Below, piece by piece: positions 44,064 to 53,097 of a stretch of 64,000 nt of DNA. The stretch is from assembly GCF_024498175.1 (NCBI RefSeq), contig NZ_CP101823.1:496001-560000 (forward strand). Reading direction: 5' to 3'. The position numbers were made by a program, and so were the translations under genes. Source of the DNA: Haloplanus salinarum (GTDB lineage Archaea > Halobacteriota > Halobacteria > Halobacteriales > Haloferacaceae). The notes beneath the pieces were generated by a model. It was not told where the DNA came from. It saw nothing but the letters and a program-made list of their open reading frames with translations, and did no database searches. Numbering within the stretch: the first letter of the stretch is position 1; the number at the start of each line of letters is the position of its first letter.

Positions 44064-44822
44064 TCAGGCGACGCTCCGGCTCTCGATGACGATTCCCGTC
44101 CCGGAGCGGACGGAGTACCCGATGCTGTCTCCGACCTGCTGTCCCATGCCGGCGAACCGTTTGACCGCGATCTGACGGCGGACGTCGTTGCCGACCTCCA
44201 CCATCTCCAGTTCGAGGAAGACGTCGGCGATGGAGCGGAACGGACCGATCGCCTCCTCGTCGACCGTCGACGGGTCGACGGTCAGGACGATGACCTTTCC
44301 CTGGGAGATCACGTCGCGGAAGAACCCGATGATCTCCAGGGCCGCCTGTCGCTCCTCGTTTTGCCTGACCAGCGCCTCGAACTTCGGGTCGTTGCGGAGG
44401 ATGGCGTCGAACGTGTCGATCACGATCACGTCCGAGTCCCACATCGTCTCGGCGTTCATCAGGCGCTTGAGCAGTTCCTTCCGCTCGCCCTCCCCCTCGT
44501 CCGAGAGGCGACCGCCGGTGTCGAAGTCGGCGTGGAGAAAGAGGACGTTCTCGTCCAGCAGGTGATCGACCATGTCGTAGGACAGCGAGTGCATCTGGTC
44601 GATGAACCCCCGGACCGTCAGCTCCGTCGAGAGGAAGGTCACCGAGTGTCCCTCCTCGCAGAACCCGTACGTGAATCGCTGGGAGAGGGCGCTCTTGCCC
44701 GCCCCGTAGTCGCCCTCGGCGAGGACGATGCTCCCCCGTGGGATGCCGCCGCCGAGTTCCTTGTTGAGGCGGTCGTGATCCTCCAGTCCGAGCGAGAGTA
44801 AGTTCGATCCTGTCTGACTCAT
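44064..44822 (-). CDS. arlH: ArlH (FlaH) RecA-like motor regulator
   Basis: 252 residues from ATG 44822. KaiC-like fold with Walker [17 protein letters not shown] and Walker [12 protein letters not shown]. ArlH binds ATP and interacts with ArlI as part of the motor. The start overlaps arlG by four bases (ATGA, 44819-44822). The longer open frame upstream runs through arlG in another frame and is not coding. Confidence 0.95.
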   Translation of the reverse strand: MSQTGSNLLSLGLEDHDRLNKELGGGIPRGSIVLAEGDYGAGKSALSQRFTYGFCEEGHSVTFLSTELTVRGFIDQMHSLSYDMVDHLLDENVLFLHADFDTGGRLSDEGEGERKELLKRLMNAETMWDSDVIVIDTFDAILRNDPKFEALVRQNEERQAALEIIGFFRDVISQGKVIVLTVDPSTVDEEAIGPFRSIADVFLELEMVEVGNDVRRQIAVKRFAGMGQQVGDSIGYSVRSGTGIVIESRSVA

Positions 44823-45265
44823 ACGCGGAAGGCAAACACCTCCTCGTCGCCGTTGACGATGATCTTCGCGCGATGGTCGCCGCTCGACAGGTCCGCCCCG
44901 CCGATCTCGAGGCGAACGACGTTGTTCGGTCGCCACTCCTCGCCGTCGACAACCGTCACCGTGACGTTCGTGCGGTATTGGCCGTCGACCAGTATCTCGA
45001 TGAACTGGCTGTCGGCGGGGATGTCCGCCGTCCCGGTGTTTTTCACCAGCAGCGTCACGGTGTTCGTGGAGTTGTTGTAGACGGGGCTGCCGGCGTCGCT
45101 GATGATCTCGATGTCCGTCCGCACCTCCTCGGAGACCTCGAGGCTCTGATCGTCGATGCTCTGGCTGAGTCGGGAGATGCCTTGGGTGAACGTTCCGGCC
45201 ACGCCGGCGGCGATGACCAGACTCGCGATGAACAGGATCAGATGCGAGGCCGAAACGCTCGCCAT
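44819..45265 (-). CDS. arlG: ArlG (FlaG) archaellum stator protein
   Basis: 148 residues from ATG 45265. One N-terminal membrane helix ([19 protein letters not shown]) and an exported beta-sandwich ([39 protein letters not shown]). With ArlF it forms the stator that contacts the S-layer. The ATG overlaps the arlF stop by one base. Confidence 0.93.
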   Translation of the reverse strand: MASVSASHLILFIASLVIAAGVAGTFTQGISRLSQSIDDQSLEVSEEVRTDIEIISDAGSPVYNNSTNTVTLLVKNTGTADIPADSQFIEILVDGQYRTNVTVTVVDGEEWRPNNVVRLEIGGADLSSGDHRAKIIVNGDEEVFAFRV

Positions 45266-45705
45266 CAGAGCACCTCCACGTCGGCCACACCCGGACCGGT
45301 GACGATCTTGACCCGGGTCGGTCGGTCGGAAAGCGACACTTCGAGGTGGAGCCGTTCGCCCGGCAGCCACAGGTCCGTCGACGCGTCGCCGTCGACGTTC
45401 CGGGCCGTGAAGTTGTCCCGGTAGTCGTTGTCCACCAGGAGGTCGACGGCCCCGACCGAAAGCCCCGTCGAGCCCTCGTTGTCGACGTCGACGATCAACG
45501 TCCCGTTGCCGGCGTCGTACGTGACGTTCGCGATGTCGAGGGCCGTGTTCTGGCGTTCGAGCGCCTCGTCGTCGACGTCCGTTCGGGCGTCGCTCACGCG
45601 TTCGAAGCCGTTGGCCGACGCCGTGTAAGCCGTCGAGAAGGCGAGGAAGATGCCGACGAACACGATGGCCGCCGACCCACTGACGCTAAAGCCCAAACGG
45701 AACAC
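45265..45705 (-). CDS. arlF: ArlF (FlaF) archaellum stator protein
   Basis: 146 residues from GTG 45705, overlapping the end of arlCE by 20 bp. An N-terminal membrane helix ([20 protein letters not shown]) precedes a beta-sandwich outer domain ([26 protein letters not shown]). It binds the S-layer and anchors the motor. Orientation and order arlCE-F-G-H-I-J is canonical for haloarchaea. Confidence 0.92.
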   Translation of the reverse strand: MFRLGFSVSGSAAIVFVGIFLAFSTAYTASANGFERVSDARTDVDDEALERQNTALDIANVTYDAGNGTLIVDVDNEGSTGLSVGAVDLLVDNDYRDNFTARNVDGDASTDLWLPGERLHLEVSLSDRPTRVKIVTGPGVADVEVL

Positions 45706-47140
45706 CCCCGCCGCCGCTCCAGCACTCGAAGACGATCGAATCCGCCGTCGAGCCGGTGAGCCGGCTGATGTATCGGAGGCTGGCCACGTGGTGGTCGATG
45801 GAAAGCTCCGACGGCGCCCCCGTCACCTCGTCGTCGACGTCTCCGAACCCGTCGAGGAAATCGTGTAGGTCGTCGGCCGCGTCCTCGCCGACCCACTGAA
45901 TCCGCCGGTAATACTCCACGGCCCGTGCGGCGTCCGCCACGCCGCCCTCCTCGACGAGGTATTCGAGCCACTCCATCACGAGCAGGTCGCTCACGTAGCC
46001 CGGTGGCAACCCATCGAGGTAGGGCTTCGTGACCGCCGCCTCCGAGCCGTTCATCAGCGTGTTGGCGGCGAACTGGAGGTCACCGGCGCCGTCGGCGTTG
46101 GCCGCCGCCTCGGCCGCCCGCTCGGCGGCTTGCGCGTCGGCCTGGGCGGTCGGTTCGTCGTCCGGAGCGTCCGGCGACCCCGGCGCCGTCGGGGTCGGCT
46201 CCGGCTCCGGTTCGGGCTCCGCGACCGGCTCCTCGCCATCGTCCTCGCCGAAGTCCTCGTCCACGCCGCCGAAGTCGGCGTCGTCACCGAAGTCCTCGCC
46301 GACGTCGCCGAAGTCGTCGTCCACGTCACCGAAACCATCGTCCGCGTCCCCGTTCGTCGGCTCCTCGGCGAACTCCTCGTCGAAGGCGTCGTCCGCGTCC
46401 CCGTTCGTCGGCTCCTCGGCGAAGGCGTCGTCCGCGTCCCCGTTCGTCGGCTCGTCGTCCGCCCACTCGGCGTCGCCGCTCTCGTATTCGTCTTTCAGTT
46501 CCTCGAACGATTTGCCGGAGTCGTCGTCGGAGTCGTCGGAATCCTCGGCCATGGTTGTCTCGGTGGTCGGCGCGTCGTCGGTCGGTTGCTCGAAGTCGTC
46601 GTCGAAGTCGCCTTCGTCCTCGTCGAGGAAGTCGTCGTCGAAGAACTCCTCCGCGTCGGCACCGGCGATGTCGTCGTCTAGATCCTCCTCTTCCTCGTCG
46701 TCGCCATCGTCGAACAGTCCGAGGGACCCGCCGCCCCCGCCGTCGAAGCCGCCGCCACCCTGGGCGTCGTCGACGAACGGATTGACGCCACGGGTGACCA
46801 TCTCGTAGATGTCGAGCAGTTTGCGAACGTTCTCCTCGACGTCCTCGACGGTGTTGCTGATCTCCTCGTTCTCGCTCCGGATGGTGCTCACCGTCGAGGA
46901 GAGGCTGGCGACCTCGTTTTCCATTTCGTCGATCCGCCCCTCGAGTTCGGCGGTCGCGGCACCGCCGTCGTCCCCCTCCTCGAACCCGAGTTCGTCGTCG
47001 AAGCTGTCGTCCCCGAACTCGTCGTCGCCGAACCCGCCGAGGTCGTCGTCCTCCTCCTCGAAGAGCATGTCGTCGTCGCCGTCGCCGTCGCTCTCGGGCG
47101 CCTCGTCGTCCCCGCCCAAGAAGCGCTCTAGGAGCTCCAT
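45686..47140 (-). CDS. arlCE: ArlCE (FlaC/E fusion) archaellum motor ring protein
   Basis: 484 residues, very acidic. It starts MELLERFLGGDDEA and has a coiled-coil (about residues 64-115, GRIDEMENEVASLSSTVSTI) corresponding to the FlaC part. A long Asp/Glu-rich linker contains three EEPTNGDADD repeats. The C-terminal FlaD/E domain has YLDGLPPGYVSDLLVMEWLEYLVE and LRYISRLTG. It forms the cytosolic ring and receives CheF/CheY input. A GGAGGTG lies just before the ATG. First gene of the arl operon, under element C. Confidence 0.94.
   Translation of the reverse strand: MELLERFLGGDDEAPESDGDGDDDMLFEEEDDDLGGFGDDEFGDDSFDDELGFEEGDDGGAATAELEGRIDEMENEVASLSSTVSTIRSENEEISNTVEDVEENVRKLLDIYEMVTRGVNPFVDDAQGGGGFDGGGGGSLGLFDDGDDEEEEDLDDDIAGADAEEFFDDDFLDEDEGDFDDDFEQPTDDAPTTETTMAEDSDDSDDDSGKSFEELKDEYESGDAEWADDEPTNGDADDAFAEEPTNGDADDAFDEEFAEEPTNGDADDGFGDVDDDFGDVGEDFGDDADFGGVDEDFGEDDGEEPVAEPEPEPEPTPTAPGSPDAPDDEPTAQADAQAAERAAEAAANADGAGDLQFAANTLMNGSEAAVTKPYLDGLPPGYVSDLLVMEWLEYLVEEGGVADAARAVEYYRRIQWVGEDAADDLHDFLDGFGDVDDEVTGAPSELSIDHHVASLRYISRLTGSTADSIVFECWSGGGGVPFGL
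46330..46470 (-). repeat. In-frame repeats in the arlCE linker
   Basis: Three near-identical 36- to 48-bp units encode EEPTNGDADDAF-like segments in the acidic linker. They are strictly in frame. A second low-complexity region (FGDV/FGDD units) follows on its C-terminal side. Confidence 0.85.
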
Positions 47141-47175
47141 CCGACACCTCCCGCGGTCCGGGCCGTCGAACCCAT
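47128..47175 (-). other. Candidate leader ORF overlapping arlCE
   Basis: 15 codons from ATG 47175, 36 bp after the first base of the TATA hexamer, ending at a TAG inside arlCE (13-base overlap). It has the same relative frame as the che leader ORFs and contains the arlCE ribosome-binding site. Confidence 0.3.
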
Positions 47176-47224
47176 TCTAACGCGTAATATATTGATCTCG
47201 CGTACTTTAACCGTTCCCCTTCAG

Positions 47225-47240
47225 TTATCAATATTGATAC
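47225..47240 (-). promoter_or_regulatory. Motility element C (arl operon)
   Basis: Toward arlCE: GTATCAATATTGATAA, a 13-bp spacer, then GTTAAA (47206-47211). It lies in the 118-bp gap between the cheD stop and the arlCE start and should control arlCE-F-G-H-I-J-cheF2. Confidence 0.75.
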
Positions 47241-47258
47241 GTGTGTGACGCGCGTCTG

Positions 47259-47759
47259 TCAGAGCTGACGCTCGTCGCCGGCGCTTTTGACCACGAGGAC
47301 ACCGGTATCGCCGCGGAAGCGCAGCGACCGCCCCGAGTCGCCGCCGACGTCCGCGGCGACGACGGGAATACCGAGCCGTTCGAGGGTCGCTCGACCCACC
47401 GCGACGTTGCGCTCGCCGATGGATTGCTCCTGGCTGTCGAACTCGAACATGGCGCTCCCGCCGGCCAGCTTGGCCGTGATGTCGTCGACGGAGCTTCCCT
47501 CTCGGCGCATCTCGTCCACCACCGCGGCGATGCCCGTGTCGGCGAACTTCGCGACCTCGTCCGCGTCGCCGGGGGCGGTCGGTAACATCGTGTGTGCCAG
47601 GCCGGCGACCCCTGCCGACTCGTCGAAGAGGCCGACACCGAGACAGGAACCGAGCCCGCTCGTCGTCAACACGGCGCCGTCGCCGGTGACCGCGAAGTCG
47701 GCGATGCCGACGCGTCGGCGGGTCTTCCCCGAGTCCGCTTCCCGGCCGTACGTCTTCAT
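47259..47759 (-). CDS. cheD: CheD receptor deamidase
   Basis: 166 residues. Catalytic Cys in TTSGLGSCLGVGLFD, catalytic His in LAHTMLPTAP and the downstream KLAGGSAMF and GERNVAVGRATLERLGIP blocks typical of CheD. It deamidates glutamines on transducers and interacts with CheC. It is the last gene of the cheY-cheC-cheD operon, starting 26 bp after the end of cheC. Confidence 0.94.
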   Translation of the reverse strand: MKTYGREADSGKTRRRVGIADFAVTGDGAVLTTSGLGSCLGVGLFDESAGVAGLAHTMLPTAPGDADEVAKFADTGIAAVVDEMRREGSSVDDITAKLAGGSAMFEFDSQEQSIGERNVAVGRATLERLGIPVVAADVGGDSGRSLRFRGDTGVLVVKSAGDERQL

Positions 47760-47785
47760 CTCAGAGTTCCCGTCCCCGGTTCATA

Positions 47786-49012
47786 TCAGAACAACGACTC
47801 TTGATCGGCTTCGAGTTGGTCGCTTCGCTCGACCAGCAGCGAGTCGAGTGCCTCCTTGAGTTTCCGCTCGTCGGGGATGGCGTAGAGTTCGCAGTTGAAC
47901 TCGCCTTCGGGGGTGACCACCGTCGAGTCCATGAGGAAGGCGTACTCCTGGGACCGGCCGAGGCGGCCGGCGATGGGGCTGAGGATGGCCCTCCCCATGT
48001 CGTGGACCAGTTCGGGGGGCGTGTGGTCGATGCTCGTCTGGAGGACGTTCGCCCACCCGTCGATGAACCCGCTGGTCATGATGTTACCGAGTTCCTCGAT
48101 GGCGCTTTCCCCCATCTCGCCGAGCGGTTCGTCGAGCTCCATCGGCACCGTCGCGTCGACGATGGTGCGGGCCGACGGCTCGTCGAAGAGGATCGCGAGG
48201 TATCCGCCCGGTGTCCCCTTGAACTCCATAACCGTCCCGACGTACACCTCGTCTCTGGCCGTGTTGGGGACGTCCTCGATGGGGACGAAGCTGAGCCGGC
48301 TCACGTCCACGTCCGTCTCGATGCCGGTCATCGAGGAGACGTTCTCGGCCGCCCGCTCGGCACCCTGTCGGGTCATCTCGTCGAAGACGGTCAGCTTGTC
48401 CATCGGGATCGCGTCCTCGTGGTCGTCGCTGGCGGCGAGCATATCGGCGAAGGCGCTGTACTCCGGGAGCATGTAGATGTAGGCGTCGATCTCCTGATCG
48501 ACGGCCGTCATCTGGCTCTCGAAGACGAAGACGTGTTCCTCGTCGGCCCGGTCCAGGGCGCCGTCCGGAAGCACGTCGGTCCCCGCACGCTCGACGTAGT
48601 TCGGCGGGCTCATGTCCACGCTCGTCCCGAGGTAGTCGGCCCACCCGTCGACGAACCCGCCCATCATGATGTTGCCGATTTCGTTGATCCCGCTCCGAGC
48701 CATCTCGTCGAACTCGTCGTCATCGCCGGCCGACGCCCCCGGAACCAGGACGTCGACGATGCTCGCGGCGCTCTCGCGGTCGAAGGCGAGCGCCGTCTCC
48801 CCCGACAGGCCGCCGCCGAGACCGATCTGGACGCCCACGAACTCCGTTCCCCCGAAGACGTCCTCCACGTCCTGTTTCGACATCAGCGTGACGTTGGTCA
48901 CGTCGACGTACGTCTCGATCCCCGTCATCTGGGTCAGCGACGCCGCGGCGTGTTCCGCCCCCTCCTGTGCGAGGCGGTTGTACGTGCCGAGCGACTGGAT
49001 ATCGACACGCAT
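47786..49012 (-). CDS. cheC: Double-domain CheC phosphatase (CheC/CheJ)
   Basis: 408 residues from ATG 49012, about twice a normal CheC. Two CheC domains each keep the phosphatase signature with E-x2-N and a later Pro: GINEIGNIMMGGFVDGWADYLG (first, near residue 115) and AIEELGNIMTSGFIDGWANVL (second, near residue 315). It is expected to dephosphorylate CheY-P and to bind CheD. Both domains appear intact. It starts two bases after the cheY stop. Confidence 0.92.
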   Translation of the reverse strand: MRVDIQSLGTYNRLAQEGAEHAAASLTQMTGIETYVDVTNVTLMSKQDVEDVFGGTEFVGVQIGLGGGLSGETALAFDRESAASIVDVLVPGASAGDDDEFDEMARSGINEIGNIMMGGFVDGWADYLGTSVDMSPPNYVERAGTDVLPDGALDRADEEHVFVFESQMTAVDQEIDAYIYMLPEYSAFADMLAASDDHEDAIPMDKLTVFDEMTRQGAERAAENVSSMTGIETDVDVSRLSFVPIEDVPNTARDEVYVGTVMEFKGTPGGYLAILFDEPSARTIVDATVPMELDEPLGEMGESAIEELGNIMTSGFIDGWANVLQTSIDHTPPELVHDMGRAILSPIAGRLGRSQEYAFLMDSTVVTPEGEFNCELYAIPDERKLKEALDSLLVERSDQLEADQESLF

Positions 49013-49014
49013 GA

Positions 49015-49374
49015 TCAGGCCACGACGTCGTCGATGGCTTCGAGCACGTTCGGTTTCTGGAACGGTTTCGTGATGTAGCCGTCCGCACCGGCCTTGACGG
49101 CGTTTTTCATCTTCTCCTCCTGGCCGACGCTGGTACACATGATCACGTTCGCGTCCGGATCGCTGCCGGTGATCTCGCTCGTCGCCTCGATTCCGTCACG
49201 GATCGGCATCACGATGTCCATCATGACTAAGTCCGGATCGTGTTCACGGTAGAGTTCGACCGCCTCGACCCCGTTTTCCGCCTCATCGACGATCTCGAAG
49301 TTCTCCTCGAGGATCTCACGCAGGAGATTACGCATGAAATCCGAGTCGTCGACGATGAGTACTTTCGGTGGCAT
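49015..49374 (-). CDS. cheY: CheY chemotaxis response regulator
   Basis: 119 residues, a stand-alone receiver: DDSDFM acidic pair at 9-10, phospho-acceptor Asp in LVMMDIVMPIRDG, Thr in MCTSVGQ and Lys in YITKPFQKP. It carries the signal from CheA to the motor through CheF. The ATG is 32 bp after the first base of its TATA hexamer, so it is leaderless and is the first gene of the cheY-cheC-cheD operon. Confidence 0.96.
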   Translation of the reverse strand: MPPKVLIVDDSDFMRNLLREILEENFEIVDEAENGVEAVELYREHDPDLVMMDIVMPIRDGIEATSEITGSDPDANVIMCTSVGQEEKMKNAVKAGADGYITKPFQKPNVLEAIDDVVA

Positions 49375-49419
49375 CTGTCCCGTGAATTCGGGAGTCGCTA
49401 AATAAATACTCGGACGCGA

Positions 49420-49435
49420 TTCTCAGCGCTGATAC
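49420..49435 (-). promoter_or_regulatory. Motility element D (cheY operon)
   Basis: Toward cheY: GTATCAGCGCTGAGAA, a 13-bp spacer, then TTTATT (49401-49406). It lies between cheY and the gene at 49446. Confidence 0.75.
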
Positions 49436-49445
49436 GGGATCGGGC

Positions 49446-50033
49446 TCAGTCCTCGGACAGCGTGACGGCTTCCTCGTCGGAGACGGCCTCGATCAGGTCG
49501 CCGATGGAGTCCTCGCGGTCCAGCTCGTACCGCTTCAGGAGGCCGGTGAGGGTCCCGACCGGGTAGCGGACGGAGACGTTCGACTCGGCCAGCAGGATGC
49601 CGAGCACCTCCTCGACTGGGGTGCCGCCGCCGACGTGCTGGGCGTACCAGATCAGCAGCGACTCGAAGCTGGTGACGACGTCGTTCGAGACGACCTGGTG
49701 GCGGCTGACCCCGTCGTCGAACTTCGCCGTCGCGTGAAAGCCGTACTGGGCGTCGATGCCTCGGAAGTGGTCTTCGAGCCATCGGTTGACGTCCATCTCG
49801 GTGAGTTCGGGGTCCTCGCTCTCCGTCCCGTCCTCGCTCTCCGCTCCGGTCTTTCGGGCGTCGATGGCGTCCGCCCGGCGCTGTGCGGCCTCGTCACTCA
49901 TCGACTCTCCCGTGGAGACGAGAAAGCGCCCGTCGTCGAGTTCGGAGACGTTGTCGTGTCGCGTGAGGTCGAGTTCCTCCTCGGTGATCACCTTCCCGCG
50001 TTCCGAGACGGAATCGTCTGGATCCGATGGCAT
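49446..50033 (-). CDS. Haloarchaeal hypothetical protein of the archaellum locus
   Basis: 195 residues. Acidic, poorly structured N-terminal third (EEELDLTRHDNVSELDDGRFLVST), then a compact domain with HATAKFDDGVSRHQVVSNDVVTSFESLLIWYAQHV and VEEVLGILLAESNVSVRYPVGTLTGLL. I recognise the pattern as an uncharacterised haloarchaeal family linked to fla genes, but no function is known to me. Its own upstream gap has a TATA box (CTTTATATTTTC) yet no motility element, so it seems expressed independently of the regulon. Confidence 0.75.
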   Translation of the reverse strand: MPSDPDDSVSERGKVITEEELDLTRHDNVSELDDGRFLVSTGESMSDEAAQRRADAIDARKTGAESEDGTESEDPELTEMDVNRWLEDHFRGIDAQYGFHATAKFDDGVSRHQVVSNDVVTSFESLLIWYAQHVGGGTPVEEVLGILLAESNVSVRYPVGTLTGLLKRYELDREDSIGDLIEAVSDEEAVTLSED

Positions 50034-50108
50034 ACCCTGTGCAGTGTTTCCACTTGCGGTGCGTGAAAATATAAAGATTCGGTGCCGCGCCGCGAGGGTC
50101 GAACGGGG

Positions 50109-50804
50109 TTACAGTTCGACCGACTCTTCGCCGGCGAGCGACTGGGGCACCTGGATGCGGATGATGCTCGTGGCACCGCTCTCGGTGTTGATCCGGAGGG
50201 TGGCCGTCTCACCCGGCCCCAGCGGACCGTTGCTGAACTGGTCGTTGTAGTCGAGTGCGGTCATGTTGATGGTGACGACCAGCCGGTCGGTCCGACTGTT
50301 GAGGATCAACCCGGATCCGCGGCTCTCGTTGAGAGAGTCGTCGTCGTCCTGGAGCGCCCGGGTCCGGTCGTCGGGACCGATCGCCCCGCTCCGGTTGATC
50401 GCCGTATCGTTGGTGAACGCGAAGCGATCGGTGCCGTTCGGGCCGACCAGTTCGAAGGTGGTCGCGCTCATATTGATGTCGCTCGCGCCCGGGGCCTTCT
50501 GGACCACCAGCGACACCTCGTTCACCGCCCGAGACGTGTTGTCGAGCGACGTGTTCGCCTGCGACTCGGTCAGGGTGACGTTGTCGCTCGTGTTGTAGTA
50601 CGAGACGTTGCCGGTCTTCGACACCGGTTCGAGGCGGTCGGTGACCTGTGCGCTGCTCTGTTGTCCGGTCTGTTCTGACTGGGTCTGGAGGAAGCCGGCC
50701 GTGTTGATGAGGACGCCGGCCGCGATCGCCGCGACCAAGACCATCGCGATGAACACGATGAGCGTCCCGATACCGACCTGCCCCCGCTCTCGTTCTTCGA
50801 ACAT
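50109..50804 (-). CDS. Archaellin (major archaellum filament protein), copy 1
   Basis: 231 residues from ATG 50804. The prepilin-type leader [11 protein letters not shown] is cut before [20 protein letters not shown], the conserved hydrophobic helix that packs the filament core. The exported domain has many N-x-S/T sequons for glycosylation and ends [10 protein letters not shown]. It is nearly identical to copies 2 and 3 in the first 60 residues and in the C-terminal third. The central 25 residues ([20 protein letters not shown] here) are unique. It has its own promoter (element E) and a 5' leader of about 37 bases. Confidence 0.95.
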   Translation of the reverse strand: MFEERERGQVGIGTLIVFIAMVLVAAIAAGVLINTAGFLQTQSEQTGQQSSAQVTDRLEPVSKTGNVSYYNTSDNVTLTESQANTSLDNTSRAVNEVSLVVQKAPGASDINMSATTFELVGPNGTDRFAFTNDTAINRSGAIGPDDRTRALQDDDDSLNESRGSGLILNSRTDRLVVTINMTALDYNDQFSNGPLGPGETATLRINTESGATSIIRIQVPQSLAGEESVEL

Positions 50805-50884
50805 GTGTTGTGGTCCCCGAGGCGACGGTGTCCCGGGTTCTACACGCCAGTTGTCGAACCGCCGTGTTAAACCTATAGACCAAA

Positions 50885-50900
50885 ATATCACGGCTGAAAT
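50885..50900 (-). promoter_or_regulatory. Motility element E (archaellin 1)
   Basis: Toward the gene: ATTTCAGCCGTGATAT, a 13-bp spacer (TTTGGTCTATAGG), then TTTAAC (50866-50871). Identical to element F. Confidence 0.8.
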
Positions 50901-50956
50901 CCGGGGGCGGCGAGCCGGTGGCTGTCGGAGTTGGGAAAAACGAAAAGCGTCGCGGA

Positions 50957-51652
50957 TTACAGTTCGACCGACTCTTCGCCGGAGAGGGACTGTGGCACCT
51001 GGATGCGGATGATGCTGGTGGCGCCGCTCTCGGTGTTGATGCGGATCGTCGCCGTCTCACCGACCTTCAGCGGACCGCCGGCGAACATCTCGTTTTGCGC
51101 GAGTTCGGTCATGTTGAGCGAGACGACGAGTCGGTCGGTGCGGCTGTTCAGGATGAGGCCGTCACCCTGCGACTCGTTGAGGGAGTCGTCGTCGTCCTGG
51201 AGCGCCCGGGTCCGGTCGTCGGGACCGGTCGCCCCGCTCCGGTTGACGACGCTCTCGTTGGTGAACGCGAAGCGGTCGGTGCCGTTCGGACCGACCCGTT
51301 CGAAGGTGGTGGCGCTCATGTTGATGTCGCTCGCGCCCGGGGCCTTCTGGACCACCAGCGACACCTCGTTCACGGCCAGGTACGTGTCGCTCCGCGACAG
51401 GTTCTGCCTGGATTCGTTCACGATCACGTCGTCGCTCTGGTTGTACACCGAGACGTTGCCGGTCTTCGACACCGGTTCGAGGCGGTCGGTGACCTGTGCG
51501 CTGCTCTGTTGTCCGGTCTGTTCTGACTGGGTCTGGAGGAAGCCGGCCGTGTTGATGAGGACGCCGGCCGCGATCGCCGCGACCAGGACCATCGCGATGA
51601 ACACGATGAGCGTCCCGATACCGACCTGCCCCCGCTCTCGTTCTTCGAACAT
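50957..51652 (-). CDS. Archaellin, copy 2
   Basis: 231 residues with the same leader ([11 protein letters not shown]) and N-terminal helix as copies 1 and 3. The central variable stretch is [20 protein letters not shown]. The C-terminal part ([10 protein letters not shown] to GEESVEL) is nearly the same as copy 3 at DNA level. It has its own promoter, element F, identical over about 60 bp to that of copy 1, which points to duplication of promoter and gene together. The filament probably mixes the three proteins. Confidence 0.95.
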   Translation of the reverse strand: MFEERERGQVGIGTLIVFIAMVLVAAIAAGVLINTAGFLQTQSEQTGQQSSAQVTDRLEPVSKTGNVSVYNQSDDVIVNESRQNLSRSDTYLAVNEVSLVVQKAPGASDINMSATTFERVGPNGTDRFAFTNESVVNRSGATGPDDRTRALQDDDDSLNESQGDGLILNSRTDRLVVSLNMTELAQNEMFAGGPLKVGETATIRINTESGATSIIRIQVPQSLSGEESVEL

Positions 51653-51732
51653 GTGTTGTGACCCCCGGGACTATGCTGTCCTGGGTTCTACACGCCGGTT
51701 GTCGAACGGCCGTGTTAAACCTATAGACCAAA

Positions 51733-51748
51733 ATATCACGGCTGAAAT
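51733..51748 (-). promoter_or_regulatory. Motility element F (archaellin 2)
   Basis: Same 16-mer, spacer and TTTAAC hexamer as element E, including flanks. TATA first base to ATG is 67 bp in both. Confidence 0.8.
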
Positions 51749-51807
51749 CCGGCGACTGCGAGCCGACGGCTGGTCGGTGGGTGGAAAACGAAGAAGGCGA
51801 CGCGGGC

Positions 51808-52524
51808 TTAGAGTTCGACCGACTCTTCGCCGGAGAGGGACTGTGGCACCTGGATGCGGATGATGCTGGTGGCGCCGCTCTCGGTGTTGACGCGGATCGT
51901 CGCCGTCTCACCGGCTTCGAGCGGACTGTTGACGAACGGATCGGTGTTGGCCGTCTCGTTGAGGTCGAGCGTCACGACCAGCCGGTCGGTCCGACTGTTC
52001 AGGATCAACCCGCTCCCTTGAGACTCGTTGAGGGAGTCGTCGTCGTCCTGAAGCGCCCGGGTCCGATCGTCGGGACCGGTCGCCCCGCTCCGGTTGACGA
52101 CGCTCTCGTTGGTGAACGCGAAGCGGTCGGTGCCGTCGGGTCCGACGAACTCGAAGGTGGTGGCGCTCATGTTGATGTCGCTCGCGCCCGGGGACTTCTG
52201 GACCACCAGCGACACCTCGTTCACCACGAGCGACTGATTCTCCTTCGAGAGGTTCGACGCCGAGTCGGACACTATCTCGGTATCCTCACTCGAATTACTG
52301 GCGTACGTGCTGTTGTACACCGAGACGTTGCCGGTCTTCGACACCGGTTCGAGGCGGTCGGTGACCTGTGCGCTGCTCTGTTGTCCGGTCTGTTCTGACT
52401 GGGTCTGGAGGAAGCCGGCCGTGTTGATGAGGACGCCGGCCGCGATCGCCGCGACCAGGACCATCGCGATGAACACGATGAGCGTCCCGATACCGACCTG
52501 CCCCCGCTCTCGTTCTTCGAACAT
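51808..52524 (-). CDS. Archaellin, copy 3
   Basis: 238 residues, seven longer than the others because of a longer variable centre ([20 protein letters not shown]). Leader and helix are the same as in copies 1 and 2. First of the three in transcription order, with a promoter (element G) that differs in sequence from E and F but keeps the same geometry. Sequons are abundant. Confidence 0.95.
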   Translation of the reverse strand: MFEERERGQVGIGTLIVFIAMVLVAAIAAGVLINTAGFLQTQSEQTGQQSSAQVTDRLEPVSKTGNVSVYNSTYASNSSEDTEIVSDSASNLSKENQSLVVNEVSLVVQKSPGASDINMSATTFEFVGPDGTDRFAFTNESVVNRSGATGPDDRTRALQDDDDSLNESQGSGLILNSRTDRLVVTLDLNETANTDPFVNSPLEAGETATIRVNTESGATSIIRIQVPQSLSGEESVEL

Positions 52525-52605
52525 GTTGATGTGTAACCCGGGGTCGTGGGTCCCGCGGGCTCTGCTTGAACGTACTCGAAGGTAGTGATAAAGGTACGTT
52601 CCCAG

Positions 52606-52621
52606 ATATCAGCGGTGAAAA
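52606..52621 (-). promoter_or_regulatory. Motility element G (archaellin 3)
   Basis: Toward the gene: TTTTCACCGCTGATAT, a 13-bp spacer (CTGGGAACGTACC), then TTTATC (52587-52592). Spacer sequence is unlike E/F, so the fixed length is not simple duplication. Confidence 0.78.
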
Positions 52622-52673
52622 TGAACGCCTGAACCGGTCGAATCCCCAGAAACGCCCCCACGGTCGCCACGGC

Positions 52674-52955
52674 TCAGTCGTAGATGATGAGGCTGTACAC
52701 GACGAAGATGAACCCGAGGGAGGCGAGGCCGTTGTTGACCAAGAGTAGGGAGCGGACGCCGTTGAAGTCGTTGATGAACGCGCTGATCGCCGTCGCGATC
52801 GCCGCGGCGGCGATCAGGCTGAAGCCGAGTGACACGTGGATCATGGCGCGGCGGGTCGTCTGGAGGTAGGCCTTGATGGCCATCCCGACCATCGTCAGCC
52901 CGGAGACCACCAACACCGCCGTGGCGGCGAAGTAGAGGGATTCGACGACTAACAT
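52674..52955 (-). CDS. Small three-helix membrane protein
   Basis: 93 residues with three hydrophobic helices (ESLYFAATAVLVVSGLTMVG, SLGFSLIAAAAIATAISAF, NGLASLGFIFVVYSLIIYD) and short charged loops (YLQTTRRAM). Similar small membrane proteins accompany winged-helix regulators in haloarchaea, and here one is divergently encoded at 53098. It is under element H, so it belongs to the motility set; a sensory or regulatory partner role is a guess. The ATG is 35 bp after the first TATA base. Confidence 0.75.
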   Translation of the reverse strand: MLVVESLYFAATAVLVVSGLTMVGMAIKAYLQTTRRAMIHVSLGFSLIAAAAIATAISAFINDFNGVRSLLLVNNGLASLGFIFVVYSLIIYD

Positions 52956-53003
52956 TGTCTCGACCGAGTCTTGGTGTATCCGGTTATAAATCTGGCCGTG
53001 ATA

Positions 53004-53019
53004 TTCTCAGGTATGATAG
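53004..53019 (-). promoter_or_regulatory. Motility element H (small membrane protein)
   Basis: Toward the gene: CTATCATACCTGAGAA, a 13-bp spacer (TATCACGGCCAGA), then TTTATA (52985-52990). Confidence 0.7.
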
Positions 53020-53078
53020 ACACTCCCGAGAGCGACCGTCCGCCACGCGTATGACAGTACGATTTATTGTTCAGGGCC

Positions 53079-53094
53079 GTATCTAAACTGATAA
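53079..53094 (+). promoter_or_regulatory. Motility element I over the start region of the wHTH gene
   Basis: GTATCTAAACTGATAA lies between the TATA-like TTTATT (53063-53068) and the ATG at 53098, not upstream of TATA as in all other sites. A protein bound here would block transcription, which fits autorepression. Confidence 0.6.
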
Positions 53095-53097
53095 CGA

